From contig NZ_JAKLWS010000005.1 in assembly GCF_022012475.1 (NCBI RefSeq), forward strand, positions 62,001 through 126,000: a stretch of DNA of 64,000 nucleotides. The letters are read 5' to 3'. The notes beneath the pieces are model-generated. The model searched no databases. It was not told the DNA's origin and saw nothing but the letters and a program-made list of their open reading frames with translations. Made by a program: the position numbers and the translations under genes. Shown one piece after another: positions 43,624-53,296 of the stretch (within the stretch, counting starts at the first letter, position 1; the number at the start of each line of letters is the position of its first letter). Source of the stretch: Rhodohalobacter sulfatireducens (lineage in GTDB: Bacteria > Bacteroidota > Rhodothermia > Balneolales > Balneolaceae).

Positions 43624-45915
43624 ATGCAAAAATTTACGCTACAGCCGGAGTCATCTAAACCAAAATCACCGCCGGATTTTCTTAAGGATTTAAATGAACA
43701 ACAGAGGCGAGCCGCATCTCATACCCATGGTCCACTCTTGATTGTTGCCGGTGCCGGTAGCGGGAAGACTCGAGTCTTGACATACCGTATTGCATATCTC
43801 CTGCAGCAGCACCATGCTCTGCCAAAACAGATTTTAGCCCTGACTTTTACAAATAAGGCCGCTCGGGAAATGCAGGAGCGAATTCAGAACCTGATTGGTG
43901 AAAAAGCTTCCGGTTTATGGATGGGGACGTTTCACTCCATCTTTTCTAAAATTCTCCGGTTTGAGGCTGAAAAAATTGGCTTTGATTCCAACTTCTCAAT
44001 CTATGATACGACTGATTCACAGAACGCTATCAAACTCATTTTAAAAGAGTTGAATTATGATCCGAGGGAGATCAAACCGAAAACCATTCATCGTAAAATC
44101 AGCGATGCTAAAAATCAACTGATTCTGCCCGGTGCTTATCAGTCACGATTTGTTCACAGTACGCTGGATGATATCACCGCAAAAATTTATGAGATCTACC
44201 AGATCCGGTTGATGCAGGCCAATGCGATGGATTTTGATGATCTGTTGATTCGCCCGGTTCAGCTTTTCCAGGAACATCCGGATGTGTTGGAGAAGTACCA
44301 GGATCGCTTCAAACATATCTTAATTGACGAGTATCAAGATACCAATCATGCCCAATATAAAGTGACAAAGCTGTTAGCGGATAAATATGAAAATATTTGT
44401 GTAGTTGGCGATGATGCACAAAGTATTTATTCATTCCGCGGGGCCGATATTGCCAATATTCTAAATTTTAAGAATGATTATGAAGATGCTACAGAGGTAC
44501 CATTAGAGCAAAACTATCGATCTACAAAGTATATCCTGCAATGCGCCGATTCAGTTATAAAACAAAATGAGAAACAGATCGAAAAAACACTCTGGACGGA
44601 TAACGATGAAGGTGACACTGTAACTCTTCTTGAAAATTTTGATGAACGTGATGAAGCAAATAGGGTTGTTAATCACATCAATAACCTGAAGCTCCAACAC
44701 GGTTATCAAAACAACGATTTTGCAATTTTATATCGCACGAATTACCAGAGCAGGATTTTTGAAGAGGCACTTCGGCGAAAAGGAATTGCTTATCAGTTAG
44801 TGGGTGGACTTTCCTTCTATCAGAGAAAAGAGATTAAGGATGTACTCTCATACCTCACGCTCCTTGTGAATCCTGAAGATGAACAGGCGTTATTGAGAAT
44901 TATCAATGAACCGAGCCGGGGAATTGGAAACAAAACACTGAATGATATCCTCAAAAAAGCCAGGAAAGAGCGTCGAAAAGTGTGGAATATCATTCAAAAT
45001 GTTGAAGAGGCTGATCTATACAAGCCGGCAAAAGCAAAAATTGGCGAGTTCGTTGAAATGATTAATAACCTGAGAAATGAACTCGAATCAGGCACATCAA
45101 TCCTGCAAGTGACGAAAAAAATGATGGAACAGAGCGGGTATATGAAAGCCCTGGTTGAAGAAAATAGTGCACAAGCATTAACTCGAAGAGACAATGTGCT
45201 CGAACTTCAGAATGCTATTGCCTATTTCCAACAAAATAACAGTAATCCAAATCTTGCTAACTTTCTGCAGGAAATCAGCTTAATTACAGATACGGATAAA
45301 TATGATGAGGATAAACCGGCTGTGACCTTGATGACTGTCCACGCCTCTAAGGGACTGGAATTTCCAGCTGTATTCATTGTGGGATTAGAAGAGAACCTTT
45401 TCCCAATGGGTCCGCGAGATGGTGAAGAAGCCAATACCGAAGAGGAACGACGGTTGTTTTATGTGGCAATCACACGGGCTGAAAAGCACCTGTTTTTCAG
45501 TTTCAGTAAAATGAGGTACCGCTTCGGGGAAGAGCATCGACAGGCACGATCTCGTTTTTTGGATGAAGTAGATCCGGGAATTGTTCGAACCGAATCCGGT
45601 TCTACTATTCGACAAAAAGATCGTAAGAATTCGTCAACGAATGAGTCATCATCTTACGATCAAAAAATTGAATATGATTGGAAGCAACCCCTACAGTCTA
45701 AGAATTCTAAATCCTCCACCGGCGATTTTCAATATGAATATGATGATGATCCCTTTCATGCGGGGACTCATGTGATGCATCCAACTTTCGGTCCCGGAAA
45801 AATAATTCGCAGAAGCGGAACAGGAAAAGACTCGAGAGTTGTTGTATTTTTTAAGAACAGGGGACAAAAAACCCTGATGCTTCGCGCTGCCAAGTTACAA
45901 GTCCTCAACCAATAG
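43624..45915 (+). CDS. UvrD/PcrA-type ATP-dependent 3'-5' DNA helicase
   Basis: The 763-residue SF1A helicase has Walker A VAGAGSGKTRVL (near residue 42), ALTFTNKAAREMQER, the DEYQDTN Walker B, VVGDDAQSIYSFRGAD (motif III) and LMTVHASKGLEF, YVAITRAEKHLF toward the C-terminus. It is of PcrA/UvrD size. It acts in repair and replication-fork maintenance. The C-terminal 130 residues are less conserved, with a TFGPGKIIRRSG motif often seen at PcrA ends. The ATG at 43624 gives a short leader before the core. Confidence 0.93.
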   Translation: MQKFTLQPESSKPKSPPDFLKDLNEQQRRAASHTHGPLLIVAGAGSGKTRVLTYRIAYLLQQHHALPKQILALTFTNKAAREMQERIQNLIGEKASGLWMGTFHSIFSKILRFEAEKIGFDSNFSIYDTTDSQNAIKLILKELNYDPREIKPKTIHRKISDAKNQLILPGAYQSRFVHSTLDDITAKIYEIYQIRLMQANAMDFDDLLIRPVQLFQEHPDVLEKYQDRFKHILIDEYQDTNHAQYKVTKLLADKYENICVVGDDAQSIYSFRGADIANILNFKNDYEDATEVPLEQNYRSTKYILQCADSVIKQNEKQIEKTLWTDNDEGDTVTLLENFDERDEANRVVNHINNLKLQHGYQNNDFAILYRTNYQSRIFEEALRRKGIAYQLVGGLSFYQRKEIKDVLSYLTLLVNPEDEQALLRIINEPSRGIGNKTLNDILKKARKERRKVWNIIQNVEEADLYKPAKAKIGEFVEMINNLRNELESGTSILQVTKKMMEQSGYMKALVEENSAQALTRRDNVLELQNAIAYFQQNNSNPNLANFLQEISLITDTDKYDEDKPAVTLMTVHASKGLEFPAVFIVGLEENLFPMGPRDGEEANTEEERRLFYVAITRAEKHLFFSFSKMRYRFGEEHRQARSRFLDEVDPGIVRTESGSTIRQKDRKNSSTNESSSYDQKIEYDWKQPLQSKNSKSSTGDFQYEYDDDPFHAGTHVMHPTFGPGKIIRRSGTGKDSRVVVFFKNRGQKTLMLRAAKLQVLNQ

Positions 45916-45925
45916 GGATTTCCGA

Positions 45926-47461
45926 GTGCTGATCCTGCAAAAAAAGTACATTTTTTTATTTCTTTTACTACTATTTGTGTTTGTGATCCCAAAATCCTCT
46001 CACTCACAAATTTCTCTGACAACCGAGAATATGGCACTTGGAGGTGGTGGTACGGCTTACTTAACAGGATTTGAGTCTCTGTTTGTGAACCCTGCAAACC
46101 TGTATATCCAGGAGAAAACATATCGGATTCAAATCTCACTTCTCCAGGGTGGACTCTATCACGATACATTACTCCCTGTTTCAAACTCAATGGATCGTTG
46201 GGACAACTTCCAGAATCAAACCAGTTTCTTTGATAGTGAGTCAACCGTGACGGATTTGGGACCGGGGGATTTTGAAACTCTCCTCGATCGAAATTATCCA
46301 AGGAATAGCACAAGCCGGGAATTTTTAACTGAAGCTGATTTTTACTGGCTGGGTCTGAAGTGGGTACGACCCGAACGAAGTTATGCCGTTGCCTTACGCA
46401 CGCGCTATGCATCTCGTTATGAACTCGGTCGTGGCCTTTTTTCACTGACACCGGTTGAAAAAGATACGGATATGATACTAGACCGGTCCTTTTTCCAAAA
46501 ATCACAAGTATTTCATGAATTCTCTTTTGGATATGCTGAATCTTTCACCTTTCTGAATGGCCTCCTGCCCCAGCTATCAGAGTTTATCATTGGCATTGCA
46601 CCGAAAATAGTGGTGTCAGGGGCTTCGATGGATGCCGGTTTTAAAAATTACTATACGAAGAATTCCGAATCATCATCCTGGGCTCATCAGCTCGAATACA
46701 CTCAGCAAACTTCTGGAGTTTTATCGAATTATGGCAGGCAATTTTTAAATAACGGCATACTTCCATCTCAATCAAACGATGCATTCCGTGATTTAATGAA
46801 ACCAGCCGGGATCGGATTTGGCCTGGATATCGGTGTGACTTATCTCATTACGTTTGGTGACGATCTTTCCATTCTAAGACAACAAAATCAACCTACTGAG
46901 AAATCTCTTCGAATTGGACTCTCCATCACCGATTTGGGAGCTGTATATCAGTATAAAAAGCCCTTTGCGTTCAATTCGGAATCCATAGAACGTTCCACTT
47001 CGGAATTCGGTCCTCTTTCAGAAACAGGGTTTAATGGTGCTTTGAATGAACACTATTTCTTCCTCTCTCAGTTTGATCAATTCTCAAACCTGACTGAGTC
47101 ATCTCAAAATGAAAATCCTTATGAGGTGCTTCTTCCTACGTCCATCCAGGCTGGTGCGCTTTTTCAATATCAGCGAATAAAATTGATGGGCGATTTTAGC
47201 TACTCACTCTCGGAAACACCTTTTAACCATTCTGGTTTAGCAAGCTATTTAGGCATCGAGTTGCGACCTTTTCCTTTTCTGCCTATTCGCGGCGGAACCC
47301 GGTTCGCTCAAAATATGTCTGGCTACTATAGCTTCGGTACCGGTTTGGAAACAAAACACATCGATCTGAATATGTCAGTCCTGCTTAAAAGCCGGAATGC
47401 AGGCCCTACCTCTGAAGTTTTAGGAATGTCTTTCTTGGGGCTGAAATTCTATTTACAATAA
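45926..47461 (+). CDS. Exported beta-rich outer-membrane-like protein (possibly DUF5723)
   Basis: The 511-residue product has a signal peptide (about 1-28, KYIFLFLLLLFVFVIPKSS). It has an ALGGGGTAYLTGFESLFVNPANLY block typical of FadL/PorV-like or DUF5723 outer-membrane proteins of Bacteroidota, and a C-terminal LKFYLQ end. The start is GTG; no better ATG lies in frame. It follows the helicase by 10 bp and may share its transcript. Function is unknown; a barrel is inferred from alternating hydrophobic strands. Confidence 0.62.
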   Translation: MLILQKKYIFLFLLLLFVFVIPKSSHSQISLTTENMALGGGGTAYLTGFESLFVNPANLYIQEKTYRIQISLLQGGLYHDTLLPVSNSMDRWDNFQNQTSFFDSESTVTDLGPGDFETLLDRNYPRNSTSREFLTEADFYWLGLKWVRPERSYAVALRTRYASRYELGRGLFSLTPVEKDTDMILDRSFFQKSQVFHEFSFGYAESFTFLNGLLPQLSEFIIGIAPKIVVSGASMDAGFKNYYTKNSESSSWAHQLEYTQQTSGVLSNYGRQFLNNGILPSQSNDAFRDLMKPAGIGFGLDIGVTYLITFGDDLSILRQQNQPTEKSLRIGLSITDLGAVYQYKKPFAFNSESIERSTSEFGPLSETGFNGALNEHYFFLSQFDQFSNLTESSQNENPYEVLLPTSIQAGALFQYQRIKLMGDFSYSLSETPFNHSGLASYLGIELRPFPFLPIRGGTRFAQNMSGYYSFGTGLETKHIDLNMSVLLKSRNAGPTSEVLGMSFLGLKFYLQ

Positions 47462-47616
47462 ACAGTACTGTCCAACTGTCATAAAAAAAGTAAGCACTCA
47501 CAAATTGGCAGAACCCTTAAGTAACTTCTGACGTTCTGGTACCAATAGAATTTTTGGCTTTCATTTTGCCGATATAGGAATAGATAAGAAAAAAATATTA
47601 ATCCACTCAACTTTAT

Positions 47617-50157
47617 ATGTTTGAACAACGAAATAGATTTCAGACGGCATTTGAAGACAAAAACGAAGGCTTTGACGATTTTGAACAGGCAATCCCTCTG
47701 ATGAGTGAAGAGGAGGAAAAGAAACTGACTGAATCTGAAATTCCGGATAGTCTTCCAATTCTTCCTCTCAAAAACACTGTACTGTTTCCTGGGGTAGTCG
47801 TTCCAATCACAGTTGGAAGAGATCGTTCGCTTGCATTGGTGAAGGAAGCGTACGAAAATGATAAAACGATCGGTGTTGTCGCTCAGAAAGATGAATCGGT
47901 TGAAGACCCCGATCCCCAGGATCTTTATCAACTCGGGACGGTTGCTCAGATTCTGAAACTGATTAAAATGCCGGATGGCAGCAAAAGTATTGTCATCCAG
48001 GGAAAAAGCACATTTGAAATTGAGCAGTTCACTCAATCAGATCCATTTTTTAAAGCTGATGTGAAGCCGGTACAACAAAATATGGATCTCAGCGGGATTG
48101 AGCGGGATGCTTCGATGCGCTCTGTGAAGGAGACTGCTTCCAAGATTGTAAACCTCTCACCGAATATTCCGTCTGAGGCCTCGATTGCTATCAACAATAT
48201 TTCGAGTCCCACATTCTTGTTGAACTTTATATCTTCAAACCTGCAGGTATCACTCGCCGAGAAACAAGACCTGTTAGAGATCATAAATTTCTCTGACCGT
48301 CTTGACAAGGTGATGGAACACCTTAACAAAGAACTCCAGGTTCTTAACTTAAGTGAAGAGATCCGTTCCAAGGTAAAAACGGATATCGACGATCAACAAC
48401 GCGATTTTTACCTTCGCCAGCAGATGAAGGCGATCCAGGAAGCTCTTGGCGAAGACAGCGAGCAGCAGGATATTGCTAAACTTCGCAACCGCCTTGAAGC
48501 CAAGAAAAACATACCTGATGAGGTTGTTGAGGAAGCTGAGAAAGAGATTCAGCGTCTTGAAATGACTCCGAACTCTTCCCCGAACTATGGAATAATCCAC
48601 AGTTACGTGGAATGGATTTTGGATCTTCCATGGGGAGACTATTCTGATGACAAGCTTGATCTGAAAAGAGCTAAAAAAATTCTTAATGAAGATCATTACG
48701 GTCTCGAGAAGGTTAAAAAAAGAATCATTGAGTACCTGGCTGTCCTCAAATTGAAAGAGGATATGAAGGCTCCAATTCTGTGCTTCTATGGCCCTCCCGG
48801 TGTGGGTAAGACCTCTTTAGGTAAGTCTATTGCCCGAGCTATGGATCGGGAGTTTGAACGATTTAGCCTCGGCGGTATACACGATGAAGCAGAAATTCGC
48901 GGCCACCGGCGTACATACATCGGTGCGCTTCCAGGCCGTATTCTGCGTGCGATGAAAAAAGCAGGTAAAGGCAACCCGGTCATGATGCTTGACGAGATCG
49001 ATAAGGTTGGCTCTGACTTTAGGGGTGATCCTACATCTGCTCTTCTGGAGGTTCTCGATCCTGAACAAAATGATTCGTTTACGGATAATTATCTAGAACT
49101 GGAGTATGATCTTTCCAAGGTGATGTTCATCGCCACGGCTAACTCGCTGGAGACCATTCCCGCACCACTCCGAGACCGAATGGAGATTATCAATATCAGT
49201 GGTTACACGCAGGAAGAGAAGATCGAGATTGCTAGAAAATACCTGATTCCGAAGCAGATTGAAGAAAATGGTTTGACGAAAGATCAAATCAAAATTTCCA
49301 AAGCTGCCATTGAGAAAATTATCGATGAATACACTCGTGAATCCGGCGTTCGTAATCTTGAACGCAGGATTGCAGGTGTCTGTCGAAACGTAGCAGCACA
49401 AATAGCCAAGGATGATATTGAAAAAATGAGTGTCGGCGTAAACGATGTTCAGGATATCCTCGGCAAGCAGAAATTCTTCTCAGAAATTGCCGAACGCACA
49501 ACTGTTCCCGGTGTAGCTACCGGCCTTGCATGGACGCCATACGGCGGAGATATCCTCTTTATTGAGGCGAGCGTTAGTAAAGGGAGTGGAAAACTCCATA
49601 TTACAGGCCAACTTGGTGATGTGATGAAAGAATCTGCCATGCTTGCACTTTCTTACCTGAAGGCACATTCCGAAAGATTGAACATCCCTGAAGATGCATT
49701 CAAATACTGGGACCTTCATATTCACGTGCCGAAAGGCGCCGTACCAAAAGATGGACCCTCCGCAGGTGTCTCGATCTTCTCGGCTATTGCATCCATCTTT
49801 ACACAGCGTAAAGTGAAGGGAACCTTAGCAATGACCGGTGAAATAACACTGCGTGGCCTGGTACTTCCCGTTGGTGGAATTAAAGAGAAAGTGCTGGCAG
49901 CCAAACGATCGGGTATTAAAAAAGTACTCCTTCCAAAGAAAAATGAGAAAGATGTTGATGAGATTGAAACCGACATTCTGGGGGATTTGGAGATTCAGTA
50001 TCTCGAACGAATGGATCCACTACTGGATATTGTACTGGATGATGAACCTGTATCAGATCCTCATGAACGTTTTAATGTCTCTGACAAATATAAATCTCAA
50101 AATGGATCGTCTGGAGAAACGAAAGACACCAGCAAAGAAAGTCTCGTAATGGAATAA
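47617..50157 (+). CDS. lon: Lon protease
   Basis: The 846-residue ATP-dependent protease has an N-terminal substrate domain (about 45-245, with LPILPLKNTVLFPG), an AAA domain (Walker A GPPGVGKTSLGKS near 392, Walker B MLDEIDKVG) and a protease domain with catalytic Ser715 (DGPSAG) and Lys758 (GGIKEK). The acidic C-terminal tail of about 50 residues is longer than in E. coli Lon. It degrades misfolded and regulatory proteins. The gene ends at a strong terminator and precedes the opsin gene. Confidence 0.97.
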   Translation: MFEQRNRFQTAFEDKNEGFDDFEQAIPLMSEEEEKKLTESEIPDSLPILPLKNTVLFPGVVVPITVGRDRSLALVKEAYENDKTIGVVAQKDESVEDPDPQDLYQLGTVAQILKLIKMPDGSKSIVIQGKSTFEIEQFTQSDPFFKADVKPVQQNMDLSGIERDASMRSVKETASKIVNLSPNIPSEASIAINNISSPTFLLNFISSNLQVSLAEKQDLLEIINFSDRLDKVMEHLNKELQVLNLSEEIRSKVKTDIDDQQRDFYLRQQMKAIQEALGEDSEQQDIAKLRNRLEAKKNIPDEVVEEAEKEIQRLEMTPNSSPNYGIIHSYVEWILDLPWGDYSDDKLDLKRAKKILNEDHYGLEKVKKRIIEYLAVLKLKEDMKAPILCFYGPPGVGKTSLGKSIARAMDREFERFSLGGIHDEAEIRGHRRTYIGALPGRILRAMKKAGKGNPVMMLDEIDKVGSDFRGDPTSALLEVLDPEQNDSFTDNYLELEYDLSKVMFIATANSLETIPAPLRDRMEIINISGYTQEEKIEIARKYLIPKQIEENGLTKDQIKISKAAIEKIIDEYTRESGVRNLERRIAGVCRNVAAQIAKDDIEKMSVGVNDVQDILGKQKFFSEIAERTTVPGVATGLAWTPYGGDILFIEASVSKGSGKLHITGQLGDVMKESAMLALSYLKAHSERLNIPEDAFKYWDLHIHVPKGAVPKDGPSAGVSIFSAIASIFTQRKVKGTLAMTGEITLRGLVLPVGGIKEKVLAAKRSGIKKVLLPKKNEKDVDEIETDILGDLEIQYLERMDPLLDIVLDDEPVSDPHERFNVSDKYKSQNGSSGETKDTSKESLVME

Positions 50158-50172
50158 AAAAATAAAAAAGAA

Positions 50173-50199
50173 AGCCCCTTCTGACAGGGGCTTTTTTTT
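50173..50199 (+). terminator. Rho-independent terminator after lon
   Basis: AGCCCCT (50173-50179) pairs with AGGGGCT (50186-50192), followed by eight Ts. It insulates lon from the opsin gene. Confidence 0.92.
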
Positions 50200-50283
50200 G
50201 ATCCTCAACATGTATCAAATACAAATATTTTGAGGATTCATTAACTCCAAAACTTCTCACAACACACACTAAGCCGCAAATAA

Positions 50284-50324
50284 TTCCAAATTTCATAATT
50301 TTCAATTTTTTTTGAAATTTGGAA
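50284..50324. promoter_or_regulatory. 12-bp inverted repeat in the opsin upstream region
   Basis: TTCCAAATTTCA (50284-50295) and TGAAATTTGGAA (50313-50324) are perfect inverted copies 17 bp apart, 80 bp upstream of the opsin start. It may be an operator or a leader hairpin. No T-tract follows it. Confidence 0.5.
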
Positions 50325-50404
50325 CGCAAGCTATGCTCGCACGGTTTTTGAGCCAAATAGTAACATTATGTTGCTTCAAATTCTCATTAAACTAACGAGT
50401 AATT

Positions 50405-51184
50405 ATGGAATTATCTTCTCTTACTTTCGGAGAGTATTCACTGGTATACAATATGCTCTCCTTTACAATTGCATCGATGTTAGCTGCAGGTTTATTCTTT
50501 ATCCTGGCGCAACATCGAGTAGCTCCGAAATACAGGATATCGCTAATTGTATCTACGCTGGTTGTGGGTATTGCAGCTTACCATTACTTTAGGATTACAG
50601 GAAGCTGGGCAGACGCATTTATGATTTCAGAAACCGGAAATTATGTGGCCAGCGGTAAACCTTTCAACGATGCATACAGGTATGTTGATTGGCTACTGAC
50701 GGTACCCCTCCTATTGGTTGAGCTTGTATTGGTTTTAAACCTATCGCGCGAAAAAAGTGGACCGATGCTTACAAAGCTTGTTATTGCGGCTACACTCATG
50801 ATTGGCTTAGGATACCCCGGCGAATTACTTGGGGCCGAAAGCATGTTTTCAGAAAGAGGACTTTGGGGATTCCTCAGTACAATTCCGTTTATTTATATTC
50901 TCTGGATTCTTTTCGGTGAATTAGGCAAAGCTATGGAGGGACAACCCGAAAGAGTTCGTGTTCTCTTCAGAAATATTCGTTTATTATTAATTTTTACCTG
51001 GGGCTTCTATCCGATTGTTTATATGGCTCCATTTTTCGGACTCACAGGTAGCGAATCTATAGTTGCCATTCAGGTTGGTTACACCATTGCCGACGTTCTT
51101 GCCAAAGCAGGATATGGTGTTATGATTTACGCCATTGCCCGTGAGAAATCTATAAATGAAGGCTATCAGCTTTCAGCTGCGTAA
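50405..51184 (+). CDS. Xanthorhodopsin-like light-driven proton pump
   Basis: The 259-residue protein has seven membrane helices. Helix C carries D95 (proton acceptor), T99 and E106 (donor), the DTE motif of outward proton pumps. L103 at the colour-tuning site suggests green absorption. H60 matches the His that pairs with the acceptor in proteorhodopsins. K234 binds retinal, with counter-ion D230. Helix E has LWGFLSTIPF; by motif alignment G155 fits the glycine that opens the carotenoid antenna site in xanthorhodopsin. The gene is followed 56 bp later by blh, which makes retinal. Confidence 0.95.
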   Translation: MELSSLTFGEYSLVYNMLSFTIASMLAAGLFFILAQHRVAPKYRISLIVSTLVVGIAAYHYFRITGSWADAFMISETGNYVASGKPFNDAYRYVDWLLTVPLLLVELVLVLNLSREKSGPMLTKLVIAATLMIGLGYPGELLGAESMFSERGLWGFLSTIPFIYILWILFGELGKAMEGQPERVRVLFRNIRLLLIFTWGFYPIVYMAPFFGLTGSESIVAIQVGYTIADVLAKAGYGVMIYAIAREKSINEGYQLSAA

Positions 51185-51205
51185 CAAAAAGATCCCTTAA
51201 AAATT

Positions 51206-51239
51206 ATCACCCGCTTTCCAATGCGGGTGATATTTTATT
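51206..51239 (+). terminator. Intercistronic hairpin between opsin and blh
   Basis: ATCACCCGC (51206-51214) pairs perfectly with GCGGGTGAT (51223-51231) around an 8-base loop, followed by ATTTTATT and then the blh ATG. It resembles a leaky terminator that could lower blh expression relative to the opsin. Confidence 0.65.
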
Positions 51240-52178
51240 ATGAAAGATAAACGAACAACTTTAAGAGCAGTTGCCATTACAGCTGCAATCCTATCGATTA
51301 TTCTGGAACTTACATATCCGGCTTACTCCGATAGTGTCAAGTACCCTGTTCTGGGTCTATGTCTTCTTTTAATTGGAATTCCACATGGCGCCATCGATCA
51401 TATTGTAACTTCGAAACTGTATAATTTATCACAGACCATTTCCGATCAAGCTAAATTTTATATCTATTATTTGGTCATGATGACTATTATGACATCAATA
51501 TGGATAATAAATCCATTGTCAGGTTTTCTCGTATTTGCGTTTTTAACCATTTATCATTTTGGTCAGGCAGACCTCGAACATTTAGATATTAATAAGAACA
51601 TTAAGAGATTATTGTTTCTATCCCGTGGGAGTATGATAATGGGTCTAATAATTATCAGTGATCTTCAGTACACTTCACCCATTCTTTTAGATTTAACAGG
51701 TATCAATATCCTTGAACAAATCTCCGGTGCTTCAATCCATAATACCCTACTTGCAGTTCTGCCTCTGCAGTACCTGGTAATACAAACTGCTACGCTGATG
51801 TATTATAAGTTTCAGGCAAGTGATATTATCTACATTTTGTTTGATGCATTCATAGTGGCTGCACTCTTTTTGATTGTGAACCCCATACTTGCCTTTGCAA
51901 TTTATTTCGGCCTGTGGCATTCAGCCGGTCATGTCAAAGAAATGATGTCCTATTTTGAGAAAACTGGAATAAAAATGAATTTAAAATCATTTTATTTAAA
52001 AGCCCTCCCTCTCAATCTAATAACACTTATAGGTATTGGCTTGATATATTGGATAAGCCAAACTTACCAGTTCGAGCTTCAAATTGTCTCATTACTGTTT
52101 ATCATTATAAGTGTGTTAACACTCCCTCACATGCTTATTGTTGAAAAAATGTATTCCAGATCGAGTAGTTTAGGATAA
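51240..52178 (+). CDS. blh: Beta-carotene 15,15'-dioxygenase, Brp/Blh family
   Basis: The 312-residue membrane protein has the Blh motifs GIPHGAIDH (46-54), IYHFGQADLEHLD (about 101-113) and WHSAGHVKEMM (near 220), which carry the iron-binding His residues. The enzyme cleaves beta-carotene into two retinals for the opsin. About eight hydrophobic helices are visible. It lies directly behind the opsin gene. No carotenoid synthesis genes are in the window. Confidence 0.93.
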   Translation: MKDKRTTLRAVAITAAILSIILELTYPAYSDSVKYPVLGLCLLLIGIPHGAIDHIVTSKLYNLSQTISDQAKFYIYYLVMMTIMTSIWIINPLSGFLVFAFLTIYHFGQADLEHLDINKNIKRLLFLSRGSMIMGLIIISDLQYTSPILLDLTGINILEQISGASIHNTLLAVLPLQYLVIQTATLMYYKFQASDIIYILFDAFIVAALFLIVNPILAFAIYFGLWHSAGHVKEMMSYFEKTGIKMNLKSFYLKALPLNLITLIGIGLIYWISQTYQFELQIVSLLFIIISVLTLPHMLIVEKMYSRSSSLG

Positions 52179-52299
52179 TTAATCCTACGATTTTGAAAAT
52201 ACATTCAAAGACTTTGTACGAATTGCTCGATAACGCAAATCTAAATTGTAAATAAAGCCCTCGGTTTACTTTTTAATTAAGACTATCATCCTTTAACTT

Positions 52300-52307
52300 T
52301 AATTTTG
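52300..52307 (+). promoter_or_regulatory. Candidate Bacteroidota-type -7 element before rsgA
   Basis: TAATTTTG fits the TAnnTTTG -7 consensus 26 bp before the rsgA start. A clear -33 TTG was not seen at the ideal distance, so it is tentative. Confidence 0.35.
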
Positions 52308-52333
52308 CTACTGTCAACTACACGTTAAACTTA

Positions 52334-53248
52334 TTGAAAGAAGGACGAGTTATACAATCAACCGGTAAGTGGTATAAAATTACTGCTGATGATAACACCA
52401 TCGAAGCCCGGTTACCCGGAAAGTTTCGGCTCGACGCCAAAGAGGTTACCAATCCCATAGCAGTTGGTGATTATGTGGATTTTGAAACGGAAAACGACGG
52501 AACGGGAATCATCCGCGAAATCAAAGAGAGGAAGAATTATATACCAAGAGAGGCTACACATGGCCGCCGAGGTGAACAGATACTTGTCTCAAATGTGGAT
52601 AGAGCCTGGGTTGTGCAAAGCATAAGAAAACCAAGACTCAATACAGGCTTTATTGACCGGTTCCTGGTGACCTGCGAGGCATATGAAGTACCGGCAGGTA
52701 TTATTATCAACAAAAAAGATTTAGCCAATCAAAAAGATCTGCGATTACTTGAAGATAAAAGTGAGCTCTATGAAAATTTAGGCTATGAATTTTTGAGCAC
52801 TTCTATTCATGATAAAGAATCCCTGCTGCAGCTAGCAGATCAACTCAAAAATCAAACATCAGTTTTTATTGGTCCCTCTGGAGTGGGAAAAACAAGTTTA
52901 CTCAATGCCATAGATCCGGATATCGACCTTAAAGTTAATGAGATTTCAAGCTATTCAAACAAAGGAAAGCATACCACAACCTTTGCCAAGCTCATTGCAT
53001 TATCATCTGGCGGATACATTGTAGACACTCCGGGCATTCGCGAATTTGGAATTGTTAACATCAAAAAAAGTGAGTTATCGCTGTATTTTCCTGAAATGAG
53101 AGAACCCAGAGAGCATTGTAAATATTATAACTGTACCCACTTTCACGAACCAAAATGCGGTGTAGTAGAGGCTTTTGAGGAGGGCAAAATCGATCCAGAC
53201 AGATATCACTCCTATCTCAATATTTTGGAAACACTTCCTGATTACTGA
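52334..53248 (+). CDS. rsgA: Ribosome small-subunit-dependent GTPase RsgA
   Basis: The 304-residue protein has an OB domain (about 1-75), a circularly permuted GTPase (NKKD G4 near 119-122, GPSGVGKTSLLN G1 near 180-190, DTPGIREFG G3) and a C-terminal zinc knuckle (HCKYYNCTHFHEPKCGV). It helps final 30S assembly. The start is TTG at 52334, since no ATG precedes the conserved GRVIQSTGKWY opening. A candidate -7 promoter element lies just upstream. Confidence 0.94.
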   Translation: MKEGRVIQSTGKWYKITADDNTIEARLPGKFRLDAKEVTNPIAVGDYVDFETENDGTGIIREIKERKNYIPREATHGRRGEQILVSNVDRAWVVQSIRKPRLNTGFIDRFLVTCEAYEVPAGIIINKKDLANQKDLRLLEDKSELYENLGYEFLSTSIHDKESLLQLADQLKNQTSVFIGPSGVGKTSLLNAIDPDIDLKVNEISSYSNKGKHTTTFAKLIALSSGGYIVDTPGIREFGIVNIKKSELSLYFPEMREPREHCKYYNCTHFHEPKCGVVEAFEEGKIDPDRYHSYLNILETLPDY

Positions 53249-53296
53249 ACTATAAGAAATTAATTCGAACAGCTTTTTTAATTTCTTTCTGTAACT

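Noticed and set aside
45768-46505. A minus-strand frame of 245 codons opposite the helicase and outer-membrane genes
   Set aside because: It spans two well-supported genes and has no recognisable domain.
47479-48036. Minus-strand frame overlapping the lon start
   Set aside because: It overlaps the lon N-terminal domain and gives a Phe/Cys-rich shadow product.
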